Origin: Myxococcus sp.
GTDB taxonomy: Bacteria; Myxococcota; Myxococcia; Myxococcales; Myxococcaceae
DNA length: 44,295 nt
Direction: 5' to 3'
Assembly: GCA_014879945.1 (NCBI GenBank)
Contig: JACSRE010000099.1
Coordinates: 1 to 44,295 of the forward strand
In this document: piece after piece, positions 8,023 to 16,066 of the stretch
How positions within the stretch are numbered: the first letter of the stretch is position 1
Layout: each line of letters starts with the position of its first letter
The notes under the pieces: model-generated
Databases searched by the model: none
Seen by the model: only the letters and a program-made list of their open reading frames with translations
What the model was told of the DNA's origin: nothing
Made by a program: the position numbers and the translations under genes

Positions 8023-8191
8023 GGGGGCTCTTCCCGGGGGCGCTGCTCGGCGCGGGCGTCGCGCTGGCCGACGAGGCGCCGGTCGTCGAGGGGCTGCCCG
8101 AGGTGACGCCGTGAAGAGGCTCTTGCTGTGGGCGCTGCTCGGCGCGGGCGTCGCGCTGGCCGACGAGGCGCCGGCCGTCGAGGCGCTGCCC
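8008..8191 (+). repeat. 92-bp tandem duplication over the barrel-gene start
   Basis: Two head-to-tail copies, 8008-8099 and 8100-8191, differ at 7 of 92 positions by my count (about 92% identity). Each begins GAGGTGACGCCGTGA and covers a start codon plus a full signal-peptide coding stretch. Copy 2 is the true 5' end of the barrel gene. Copy 1 provides the end of the upstream lipoprotein gene and a 31-codon frame. Seen directly in the sequence. Confidence 0.95.
8019..8114 (+). pseudogene. 31-codon orphan signal-peptide ORF (duplicated 5' end of barrel gene)
   Basis: A GTG at 8019, overlapping the upstream stop (GTGA), opens a 31-codon frame. It reads MRGLFPGALLGAGVALADEA, then PVVEGLPEVTP and a TGA. 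That TGA in turn overlaps the GTG of the barrel gene (8111). The peptide is the duplicated signal sequence of the barrel protein (compare MKRLLLWALLGAGVALADEA). Two charged or aromatic positions of the signal are changed (KR to RG, LLW to FPG), including a proline in the hydrophobic core, so it looks like decay. It may still be translated as a coupling relay between the two genes. Confidence 0.6.
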
Positions 8192-9409
8192 GAGGACGAA
8201 GGCTCTCAGGGGTACACCCCCGACGAAGAGAAGGCGCACGAGGTGCTGCGCGCCACCGGCTACCTCGACGTGGGCTTCGCGAAGGCCACCGGCAACGGCT
8301 CCAGCTTCCTCGACGGCGACCTGCGCGCGCCGCTCGACTACGGCAACGACGCCTTCGCGCCCGCCGTCAACTCACGCGGTGAGGTGGCCTCGACCGACAC
8401 CCAGGGCCGCTTCACCAACGGCTTCCTCCCGCGCTCGGTGGGCATCGGCGCGCGGCCCTCGTTCCTGCTCAACACCTTCTCGGCCGACGTGCGCGTGCAG
8501 CCCAGGAGCCTGCCGGTCTTCTTCTTCGCGCGGGTGCAGGTGATGCCCCGGCTCCTGCCGACGGGCGACCTCTCTCGGGTGGAGCTGCAGCAGGCCTTCG
8601 GCCGGCTCTCGCCCTTCAAGGCCCACGAGCTCGCGCTCTTCGTCGGCCGCTTCGACTCGGTGTTCGGCATCGAGTACCTCGAGAACGAGGCCAACCTGCG
8701 CACGGGCATCACGCCCTCGCTGCTGGCCCGCTACACCACCGGCCACGGCCTGGGCGTCAAGGCGCTGTACCGCGTGCACGTGCCGGCGCTCTGGTCGGCC
8801 TTCAGCGTCAACGCGGCGGCCACCAACAACGGCACCCGCATCGAGGCCCTGGTGCCGGTCAGCGCGAGCCTCCAGGGCGCCGTCGTGGGGAGCGCGCGGC
8901 TGGGCTACGAGCTGAACCTCCAGCGGGTGCAGGTGAAGGCGGGCGTGAGCGGGCTGTACGGGCCGCGCAACGACGTGCGCTCCAGCAGCGCCCGGCAGCT
9001 GGCCATCGCGGGTGACCTGCGCGTCAGCGCGTTCGGCGTCTCGTTGGCGGGCGAGCTGCTGCGCCTCATCGACGAGCCCGGGCAGGGCGCCCCGAAGGTG
9101 ACGGGCGTGACGACGGGCGAGCTGGCGTCGGGCTTCGACGTCACCGGCGGCTGGGTGCGCCTGGGCTACACCCTGCCCCTCACCACCCCGACGCTCACCA
9201 GCGCCACCCTCTACGGCCGCTATGACCGGCGCCACGCGCGCTTCCAGGGCTTCACGCCACTGGCCACCGACCGCTTCACGGTGGGCGCGCGCGTCGACTT
9301 GTGGGAGGTGTTCGCGCTCAAGGCCGAGGTGCTCCTCAACCGCGAGCTGGCCGGGGCGCCGAACGTCGACAACGACGTCTTCACTTCTTCTGCCGTCTTC
9401 ACCTGGTGA
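8111..9409 (+). CDS. Outer-membrane beta-barrel (porin-like) protein
   Basis: A 432-residue protein with a signal peptide (cleavage after GVALA) starting at GTG 8111. The mature sequence is a succession of alternating polar/hydrophobic strands with short turns and many Gly/Tyr/Arg residues, such as FVGRFDSVFGIEYLENEAN, SLLARYTTGHGLGVKALY and RLGYTLPLTTPTLTSATLYG. It ends SSAVFTW with a terminal aromatic residue, the usual outer-membrane assembly signal. The GRFDSVFG...N...SLLARY pattern resembles BBP2-like porins. It probably forms a channel or scaffold in the outer membrane. The next gene starts 6 bp after the stop. The first 92 bp are tandemly duplicated upstream. Confidence 0.8.
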   Translation: MKRLLLWALLGAGVALADEAPAVEALPEDEGSQGYTPDEEKAHEVLRATGYLDVGFAKATGNGSSFLDGDLRAPLDYGNDAFAPAVNSRGEVASTDTQGRFTNGFLPRSVGIGARPSFLLNTFSADVRVQPRSLPVFFFARVQVMPRLLPTGDLSRVELQQAFGRLSPFKAHELALFVGRFDSVFGIEYLENEANLRTGITPSLLARYTTGHGLGVKALYRVHVPALWSAFSVNAAATNNGTRIEALVPVSASLQGAVVGSARLGYELNLQRVQVKAGVSGLYGPRNDVRSSSARQLAIAGDLRVSAFGVSLAGELLRLIDEPGQGAPKVTGVTTGELASGFDVTGGWVRLGYTLPLTTPTLTSATLYGRYDRRHARFQGFTPLATDRFTVGARVDLWEVFALKAEVLLNRELAGAPNVDNDVFTSSAVFTW

Positions 9410-9415
9410 CCTGCG

Positions 9416-10423
9416 ATGACGACTCTGCTGGCGCTGATGATGGTGGTGGCAGCTCCGAAGGCCTCGCCGGCGGACGCAGGCGCCTCGTGGTTGGGCGAGC
9501 AGCTGCCGCTGCAGCTGCTAGTGAAGACGCCCGAGGAGCTCGAGTACAAGGCGATGACCGAGCGCCAGTACCTGCTCGTCACCCTGCTGGTGGGCGCCAA
9601 GGGCGCGTGGGACAAGGGCGACTGGGCGACCGCGGCGACGAAGTGGGAAGCGGCGCTGCGGCTGCCGTCGCTCCCGGCCGACCTCGAGGCGGCGGTGCGT
9701 GAGTTCGCGAAGGTGGCCAGGGAGCGCGCGGGCGGTCAGGCCTCGGCGCTCCCTGCCCTCTCGGCCCCCGAGCCCGCCGTCACCTTCATGCCGATGGAGC
9801 CCGAGCCCGGCGCGAAGTCGGCGGCGACCGTCACCGTGTCGGGCGTGGTGTCGGGCGGCGGCTCCAACGGCCCCGGCGGCGCGGTGGTGGTGCTGCGCAG
9901 GGTCAACGGTGCGACGCCGAAGCCCCGGCCGACGCGGGTGCGCGCGGTCGTTCAGAAGGACAAGCGCTTCGTGCCGCACGTCATCGCGGTGCCGCTGGGC
10001 GCCACCGTCGAGTTCCGCAACGAAGACGACTTCTTCCACAACGTCTTCTCCATCTCGAAGCCCAACGACTTCGACCTCGGGCTCTACAAGTCGGGCGCGC
10101 AGCGGGAGCAGGTCTTCTCGACGCCGGGCCCGGTGCACCTGCTGTGCAACATCCACTCGCAGATGAACGGCTGGCTCTACGTGTCGGACTCGCCCTGGTT
10201 CGCCCAGGCCAACGCGCAGGGCCGCTTCTCGGTGAAGGGCGTGCCGGCCGGGCAGTGGGAGGTCGAGGTGTGGCACGAGTGGGCAAGCCGCCCGACGAAG
10301 CAGGTGGTGTCGGTGACGGCGGGCATGGGCGAGCTCGCGCTCACCGTCGACGGAGACCGCCGCGCCCCCGCCTTCGTGCCCGACAAGTCCGGCAAGCCGC
10401 GGCAGCCGCAGCTCGGGTACTGA
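9416..10423 (+). CDS. Exported cupredoxin-domain protein
   Basis: A 335-residue protein with an N-terminal hydrophobic export signal (MTTLLALMMVVAAPKAS). Residues about 35-120 are helical. A plastocyanin-like domain follows, with a full type-1 copper set: His208 in FFHNVFS, then C244-x2-H247-x2-M250 in LLCNIHSQM. The end (about 267-320; GRFSVKGVPAGQWEVEVWHE) is a carboxypeptidase-regulatory-like beta-sandwich wrapped around the cupredoxin part, as in the methylamine-utilisation/plastocyanin-like family. It probably binds copper and carries electrons or copper in the envelope. Last gene of the kinase-lipoprotein-barrel cluster. Confidence 0.85.
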   Translation: MTTLLALMMVVAAPKASPADAGASWLGEQLPLQLLVKTPEELEYKAMTERQYLLVTLLVGAKGAWDKGDWATAATKWEAALRLPSLPADLEAAVREFAKVARERAGGQASALPALSAPEPAVTFMPMEPEPGAKSAATVTVSGVVSGGGSNGPGGAVVVLRRVNGATPKPRPTRVRAVVQKDKRFVPHVIAVPLGATVEFRNEDDFFHNVFSISKPNDFDLGLYKSGAQREQVFSTPGPVHLLCNIHSQMNGWLYVSDSPWFAQANAQGRFSVKGVPAGQWEVEVWHEWASRPTKQVVSVTAGMGELALTVDGDRRAPAFVPDKSGKPRQPQLGY

Positions 10424-10534
10424 GGCCCCGCCGAAAGAAGCAGTGCGTCACAGGCGGAGTGGCGCGCGCCGCGACTGGTAGTCACAAGGCTAGGGTTCGC
10501 ACCTCTCCACTTCTTTCGCTCCCAGGGGGACCTG

Positions 10535-12193
10535 ATGACCATCAAGACGCAGCTCGAGAGCCTGTACGACTTCGAGAAGAACCGCCGCGACGCCCGCTGG
10601 TTGATTCAGCCGATGGGGGGCGGCGCGCTCAAGGAGTACAGCTTCGGCGAGGCGATGGGTGAGGCCCGCCGGCTGGCCAGCTACTTCAAGTCACTCAACC
10701 TGCCTGAGAAGAGCAACATCGCGCTGTTCTCGAAGAACACCGCCTGGTGGCTCATCACCGACATCGCCATCTGGATGGCGGGGCACGTCTCGGTGCCGCT
10801 GTACCCGACGCTCACCGCCGAGACGATCGGGCAGATCCTCGACCACTCGGGGGCCCGGCTCATCGTCATCGGCAAGCTCGACGGCTTCGCGGCCATGGAG
10901 CCGGGGATTCCCGCCGCGCTGCCGCGGGTGCTGACGCCGCTGGCGCCCGACACCAGGGGCGAGAAGTGGGCCGACGTGATGGCGAAGCACCAGCCGATGG
11001 CTGAGTCGCCGGTGCGGCCCCGCGACGACCTCGCCACCGTCATCTACACCTCGGGCACCACCGGCGTGCCCAAGGGCGTGATGCACACCTTCGCCACCAT
11101 GATCGCCTCGAAGGGCTTCATGGACCAGCTGCAGGTCACCCAGGACGACCGCATGCTGTCGTACCTGCCGCTCTCGCACGTCTTCGAGCGCACGCTGGTC
11201 GAGACGGGCACCTTCGGGCTCGGGTACCAGGTGTTCTTCGCCGAGTCGCTCGAGACCTTCGTGAAGGACCTGCAGCGCGCGCGGCCGACGCTGTTCGTCT
11301 CGGTGCCCCGGCTGTGGCTCAAGTTCCAGGCCGGCGTGCTCGACAAGATGCCGCCCAAGAAGCTCGACCTGCTGCTGTCGATTCCCATCGTCAGCGGCGT
11401 GGTGAAGAAGAAGATCCTCACCGGGCTGGGGCTCGACGCGGTGCGCTTCGCGGGCTCGGGCTCGGCGCCGATCCCCGGCAGCGTCATCGAGTGGTACCGC
11501 CGCCTCGGCCTCGAGCTGCTCGAGGGCTACGGCATGACCGAGAACTTCTCGTACTCGCACATGACGCGGCCGGGGAAGGTGAAGGTCGGCTCGGTCGGCG
11601 AGGCGCAGCCCGGCGTGGAGCACCGCATCGGCGAGGGCGGCGAGGTGCTGGTGAAGAGCCCCTGCAACACCACCGGCTACTACAAGCAGCCGGAGCTCAC
11701 CAAAGAGCTCTTCACCGAAGACGGCTTCGTGAAGACCGGCGACCAGGGTGAGATCGACGCCGAGGGCAACCTGAAGATCACCGGCCGGGTGAAGGAGCTC
11801 TTCAAGACCTCGAAGGGCAAGTACGTGGCGCCCGCGCCCATCGAGAACAAGCTGCTCACCAACTCGGACCTCGAGCAGGCGATGGTGGCCGGCGCGAACC
11901 AGGGGCAGCCGTTCGCCCTCGCGGTGCTGTCGCTCAAGGCGCGCAACCGCCTGTCGGTGGCCGAGGGCCGGGCCCAGCTCGAGGCCGAGCTGAAGAAGCA
12001 CCTCGACGACATCAACGCACGGCTCGACTCCCACGAGCAGCTCGAGACGCTGGTGCTGGTGACCGACGAGTGGACGGCCGAGAACGGGCTGCTGACGCCC
12101 ACGCTCAAGCTCAAGCGCGCGGCCATCGAGAAGAAGTACGGCCCGCAGGTCGACGTCTGGTACCGGGCGAAGACGCAGGTGCTGTGGGCGTGA
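10535..12193 (+). CDS. Long-chain acyl-CoA synthetase (AMP-binding)
   Basis: A 552-residue ANL-family adenylate-forming enzyme. The P-loop motif is YTSGTTGVPKG (171-181). The A5 motif GYGMTE is at 331-336. The hinge region reads TGDQGEIDAEGNLKITGR, followed by VKELFKTSKGKYVAP, which is the FAA1/FadD15-like form (COG1022) of fatty-acid:CoA ligases. The C-terminal catalytic lysine region GLLTPTLKLKR is present. It activates long-chain fatty acids to acyl-CoA with ATP. Length is slightly short of the roughly 600 of this family but all motifs are present. AGGGGG lies 5 bp before the ATG. The downstream gene overlaps by 4 bp. Confidence 0.92.
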   Translation: MTIKTQLESLYDFEKNRRDARWLIQPMGGGALKEYSFGEAMGEARRLASYFKSLNLPEKSNIALFSKNTAWWLITDIAIWMAGHVSVPLYPTLTAETIGQILDHSGARLIVIGKLDGFAAMEPGIPAALPRVLTPLAPDTRGEKWADVMAKHQPMAESPVRPRDDLATVIYTSGTTGVPKGVMHTFATMIASKGFMDQLQVTQDDRMLSYLPLSHVFERTLVETGTFGLGYQVFFAESLETFVKDLQRARPTLFVSVPRLWLKFQAGVLDKMPPKKLDLLLSIPIVSGVVKKKILTGLGLDAVRFAGSGSAPIPGSVIEWYRRLGLELLEGYGMTENFSYSHMTRPGKVKVGSVGEAQPGVEHRIGEGGEVLVKSPCNTTGYYKQPELTKELFTEDGFVKTGDQGEIDAEGNLKITGRVKELFKTSKGKYVAPAPIENKLLTNSDLEQAMVAGANQGQPFALAVLSLKARNRLSVAEGRAQLEAELKKHLDDINARLDSHEQLETLVLVTDEWTAENGLLTPTLKLKRAAIEKKYGPQVDVWYRAKTQVLWA

Positions 12194-12822
12194 GCCGCCC
12201 TGGCGCCTCACCGCTGGTGGCGGCGGGGCTCGCGGCGCTCTCGCTCGTGGCCCTGGTGCGCTCGAGCTTCGCCGAGCCGCCCCCGATGATGGAGCCGCGG
12301 CCGGTGGCCGAGGTGCTGGCTGCGCTCGAGGCGTCGAAGGCCGACGCGGCGACGATGGCCTCGGTGCGCTGGTACGTCGAGGTGACGCGCGGCGCGGTCC
12401 TGCAGGCGCCGGTGGGGAGCCCGAAGTCGACCCTCGGGCCCTGGGGCGAGAACGGCGCGCTCCAGGCCGCGGAGGACGACCTGCGCGACTGCACGCCGCT
12501 CGCCATTCCCGAGGCGCAGGCGGCCATCGCCCTGCACAAGGAGTACAAAGACGCGCTGCCTCCGATGCTGCGAGGCGTCGCGCTGGCGCATCAGGGCAAG
12601 CTCGACGACGCCGCGGCGCTCTACCGCGCCATGGCCCTGGCCAGCCTGCCTGGCAACTCCTGCCCCAGCGAGCACCCCATGTATTCGCACCGCCGCATCG
12701 GGAGGCTCCAGCGGCTGCTCTCGTGCCTCGAGCGCTGGCAGCCGAAGGCGAACCACGCCCCGGTGAAGAAGGTGCTCGAGCGCGCCAGGGGCTGCGCCGC
12801 GAGGAACAACTCGGTCGGCTGA
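12190..12822 (+). CDS. Small exported protein of unknown function
   Basis: A 210-residue protein from a GTG at 12190 that overlaps the acyl-CoA synthetase stop (GTGA). I choose this start because a signal peptide follows directly (VAAGLAALSLVALVRSSFA, cleavage before EPPP). An upstream ATG at 12070 in the same frame would put the signal inside the protein. The mature part is helical (MLRGVALAHQGKLDDAAALY resembles one TPR unit) with four Cys (DCTPL, NSCPS, LLSCLE, RGCAA) that could form two disulfides. No family recognised. Coupling suggests co-expression with fatty-acid activation, but I see no functional link. Confidence 0.7.
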   Translation: MSRPGASPLVAAGLAALSLVALVRSSFAEPPPMMEPRPVAEVLAALEASKADAATMASVRWYVEVTRGAVLQAPVGSPKSTLGPWGENGALQAAEDDLRDCTPLAIPEAQAAIALHKEYKDALPPMLRGVALAHQGKLDDAAALYRAMALASLPGNSCPSEHPMYSHRRIGRLQRLLSCLERWQPKANHAPVKKVLERARGCAARNNSVG

Positions 12823-13018
12823 GCGGGGCGCCCGTCGTAGACGCAGGTGTGCGACCTGGCGCATCCGCTCGGCAGCATGCACGGGTCGCCCACGCTTAGG
12901 AGCGCCGCGCCGCCGCCCGCGCTCCCGCCACTGGGACGCCGGTCGCGCACAGCGCGTTGGTGCCCGCAGCGCCGGCTCGACGCCTGCCGCCGCGTGAGGC
13001 TCGGTCACGGCGCAGCGC

Positions 13019-13765
13019 TCAGGGCAGGCGGCCGGCGCGCACCGTCAGCGGCCACTCCACCTCGCGCACCGTCTCGGGCGCGCCCCACCGCGACGCCAGC
13101 TCGGCCTCGAAGGCATCGACGAGGTCGCGCCGGCCCGCGCGCCCGGCCGCCGCCGCCGCCGACCAGGTGCCCACGTAGCCCAGCGTCTGGGTGAGGCTCC
13201 ACGCCGCGCGCATCGACAGCTGGGGGAGCGCCACCGGCGCGAACGGGAAGTGCAGCGCGGCGTAGCCGGTGTCGACGTGCCGCCGCTCGGGCGGCCAGAA
13301 GTCCTTCAGCGTCTCGAGCGCGAAGGTGTTGAGGCACGCGTCGAGGTCGGGCCGGATGAACATGAGGCCGTAGGTGACGAGCGCCACCAGGGCGCCGGGG
13401 CGGCCGACGCGCGCGCACTCGGCTGCGAAGGCCTCGAGGTCGAACCAGTGCGCCGCCTGCGCCACCACCACGCAGTCGACGGAGGCGTCGGGCAGCCCGC
13501 TCCGCTCGGCCGGCGCGCAGCGGTAGGTGACGCGCGGCGCCGCGACGGCGTTGGCCACCTGCTCCGCGCTCGCGTCAGAGGCCTCGACGGTGGTGAAGCG
13601 GCGGGCCAGCAGCACCGACAGCTGGCCCGAGCCGCATCCGGCGTCCCACGCGCGGTCGGTCGCGGGGCTCGCGTCGGCCAGGGCGTCGACGAGCGCGAGC
13701 GGGTACGTCGGGCGGTAGGCGGCGTAGGCGCTGGCGTGGCCCGAGAAGTGGTCCTTGAAGCCCAT
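13019..13765 (-). CDS. Class I SAM-dependent methyltransferase
   Basis: A 248-residue cytoplasmic methyltransferase of the Methyltransf_11/25 type. Motif I is WDAGCGSGQ (40-48). The acidic strand-2 residue follows in VEASDAS, and LPDASVDCVVVAQAAHWFD gives motifs II-III. The N-terminus, FSGHASAYAAYRPTYP, is characteristic of trans-aconitate-methyltransferase-like proteins in which the Y-x2-YRP element caps the substrate pocket. The substrate cannot be predicted. It stands alone, 69 bp downstream of the start-distal end of no other gene in its direction except the cytochrome gene ending behind it at 13834, so it is not upstream-coupled by overlap. Confidence 0.85.
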   Translation of the reverse strand: MGFKDHFSGHASAYAAYRPTYPLALVDALADASPATDRAWDAGCGSGQLSVLLARRFTTVEASDASAEQVANAVAAPRVTYRCAPAERSGLPDASVDCVVVAQAAHWFDLEAFAAECARVGRPGALVALVTYGLMFIRPDLDACLNTFALETLKDFWPPERRHVDTGYAALHFPFAPVALPQLSMRAAWSLTQTLGYVGTWSAAAAAGRAGRRDLVDAFEAELASRWGAPETVREVEWPLTVRAGRLP

Positions 13766-13833
13766 CGCCGTTCACCCTCGCACGCGCCGCCGCGCCCGGC
13801 GACTCCGTGGAGTCGCGCCAGGCATGCCGTCGG

Positions 13834-15900
13834 CTACAGCGAGCGGAGGTAGCCCACCAGGTCGTCGACCTCGCCCGCCGACAGCCGAGAGGTGAGGCCG
13901 TGCCGGTCGGCCTCCTTGCCCATCAGGATGCGGGCCTTGAGCGTGGGCGCGCTGCCGTCGTGGAGGAAGGGCCCGGTGCGCGCGATGCCCAGCAGCGAGG
14001 GCGTGTTGAGGCCGCCGTGGAAGAGGAACTGCTGGCGGTCGGTCACCTCGCCGCGCGTGACGTAGGTGCCGACGTCGTAGAACCGGTTGTCGGTCATCGT
14101 GGTGCCGGCGTGACAGCTGCCGCACGCGGCCTTGTCGAACGCCGCCTTGCCTCGCGCCAGCACGTCGGCCGGCGTCTGGGTGGTGAACGGGTTGTCAGGC
14201 GTAGGCACGGACATGATGAAGGCCATCAGCTGCTGCTCCATCTGCGGCGACGGGCCCTGGCCGCCCATGCGGTCGCGCATGGTGTGCGTCATGAACTGGG
14301 TGACGGTGGCGAACTCGCCGTTCCAGTGGAAGGGCGCGGTCTGGTCGAGCTTCTTGCCGATGAGCGACGGCGTGTTGCGCGGGCCCTCGGTGGTGTTCCA
14401 GACGTGCCCGTCTTCACGCGCCTCGATGTGGCAGGTGGAGCAGCTGATGCCGAGGCCCGGGTTCGTCATGCGCGCGTCGATGGCGCTGAAGAAGAGCTTG
14501 CGGCCCGCCACCACGTTGGCCGGCAGCACGTCGCCGCCGAGCACCTGCACCTGAACCTGGCGCACCACGCCCGCCTCGGCCGACAGCTTCGACAGCGAGT
14601 GGTCGAAGGCGTTGAACACCCACGCCGTCTTGCCATCACCCGCGACGGCGACGCCGGTGGGGCCTGCGCCCACGTTCACCAGCTGCTGGCGCGGGTCGCC
14701 GGGAGCGCCGCGGAAGTCGACCTTGAACCCGCCGCCGACCGTGCCCGAGGTGGGGATGACCGAGACGTTGTTCGAGTCGCGGTTGGCGATGAACAGGAAG
14801 GTGCCCGACGGGTCTCGCGCGATGGCGGTGGGGCCCTGCACCGGCACGCCAGGCACGTTCGACACCAACATCATCGGCGGGCGGTCGGCGATGACGCCGT
14901 CGCACGACAGCACGTCATCGACCTGCGCCGCCCCGGACTCGTCGAAGGTGAGCAGCGCCGGTGCCGCGACCGCCGACGCGACGCCGCACGGGCCGGTGGA
15001 GCCGTACCCCGACGAGCTCCCGTCGGGCGTCGGGTTGAAGCCGCCATTCCCGCCGCCGGGGCCGCCGCCGAGGTTCGTCTCGGTAGGCCGGGTGTTCAGC
15101 ACCGCGTCGGTGGACAGCAGCGCCGCGACGTAGACCTGCGTGCCCTCGGGGTTGGTGGTGATGGCCTCCATGCCGCGCGGCCGCCGCGTCTGAGGGCCCT
15201 GCTGCGGAGGCAGGCGGCTGCCCGCGAAGCCTGCGCTGCCGCCCGCCGCGCCGGTGGTGGTGAGGTTGAGGGCGCTCCGGTTGAGCTGCACGAAGACGTC
15301 GGAGCCGCTCTTCTCGATCTGGCCCTTCACGAGGTCCACCATCACCACGTCGCCCGACTTGAAGAGCGTCACCATCGCCTTCCCGTTCGAGAGCAGGGTG
15401 ATGGCGCGCGGGTCGGGGCCGAGCACCGCCTCCCACTTCACCTGGCGGGTCGCGGTGTCGATGGCCATCAGCGTGCCCACGTCGAGGTCGGTGCGCGAGG
15501 CGCTGTTGACGACGTAGAGCGTCTTGCCGTCGCTCGACGCCGCCAGGCCTACCGGCTCGACGCCCACGTCGATGGTGGCGCTGACCGACGCCTCGCCCTT
15601 GCGCACCACCGAGACACTGCGGCCATAGCGGTTGGCGACGTAGATGGTGTCGTCAGGCGCGACCAACACCTTCTCGGGCGTGCGACCGACCTTCACCTCC
15701 TTGAAAGAGGTCGGGTTCTTGGCGTCGACGATGAAGAGGGTGTCGAGGTCGGGGTCGACGGCGTAGACGAGCGCGTCGTCGCGGCTCATGGCGACCGAGC
15801 CGCTGGCCGAGTTGCCGCCGCCGCCCGGGGTTTCAGGGGCGCAGCCCCACACGGCAGCCATCGAAGCGACCAGCGCAGCGGCGAGGAGACGGTTTTTCAT
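13834..15900 (-). CDS. YVTN beta-propeller / dihaem cytochrome c lipoprotein
   Basis: A 688-residue exported protein with a lipobox (AAVWGC). Residues about 30-440 are YVTN-type propeller blades, for example KVGRTPEKVLVAPDDTIYVA and VGVEPVGLAASSDGKTLYVV, interrupted by a Gly/Pro-rich insert (GGGPGGGNGGFNPTPDGSS). The C-terminal part carries two c-type haem motifs, CSTCH (487-491) and CGSCH (593-597), arranged as in MauG/cytochrome c peroxidase-like proteins, with NTPSL and DGSAPTL segments typical of that family. The propeller is likely a binding platform and the haem part an electron-transfer or peroxidase module. A good RBS (GGGGCTCCTC) precedes the ATG. Divergent from the DoxX-like gene. 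Confidence 0.86.
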   Translation of the reverse strand: MKNRLLAAALVASMAAVWGCAPETPGGGGNSASGSVAMSRDDALVYAVDPDLDTLFIVDAKNPTSFKEVKVGRTPEKVLVAPDDTIYVANRYGRSVSVVRKGEASVSATIDVGVEPVGLAASSDGKTLYVVNSASRTDLDVGTLMAIDTATRQVKWEAVLGPDPRAITLLSNGKAMVTLFKSGDVVMVDLVKGQIEKSGSDVFVQLNRSALNLTTTGAAGGSAGFAGSRLPPQQGPQTRRPRGMEAITTNPEGTQVYVAALLSTDAVLNTRPTETNLGGGPGGGNGGFNPTPDGSSSGYGSTGPCGVASAVAAPALLTFDESGAAQVDDVLSCDGVIADRPPMMLVSNVPGVPVQGPTAIARDPSGTFLFIANRDSNNVSVIPTSGTVGGGFKVDFRGAPGDPRQQLVNVGAGPTGVAVAGDGKTAWVFNAFDHSLSKLSAEAGVVRQVQVQVLGGDVLPANVVAGRKLFFSAIDARMTNPGLGISCSTCHIEAREDGHVWNTTEGPRNTPSLIGKKLDQTAPFHWNGEFATVTQFMTHTMRDRMGGQGPSPQMEQQLMAFIMSVPTPDNPFTTQTPADVLARGKAAFDKAACGSCHAGTTMTDNRFYDVGTYVTRGEVTDRQQFLFHGGLNTPSLLGIARTGPFLHDGSAPTLKARILMGKEADRHGLTSRLSAGEVDDLVGYLRSL

Positions 15901-15969
15901 GAGGAGCCCCGTGGGACGGCGGTGAGCATGACGGCGATGTCGGGGTCTCGGCGGCCTGCCCCGGCTTGT

Positions 15970-15985
15970 CCTGCATCAATGCAGG
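15970..15985. promoter_or_regulatory. Palindromic operator candidate between divergent genes
   Basis: CCTGCAT-CA-ATGCAGG is a 16-bp palindrome with 7-bp arms and a 2-bp spacer. It lies 69 bp from the cytochrome start and 81 bp from the DoxX-like start, inside their shared promoter region. The symmetry suits a dimeric repressor or activator. The site is seen; binding is inferred. Confidence 0.35.
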
Positions 15986-16066
15986 TGCTGCGCCAGCCAA
16001 CAAGAGCCCCTGGCCGATTCGTCCCGCTTGAGACAGCACGGGGAAGGTCGAGTAGACGCGCGGCCC

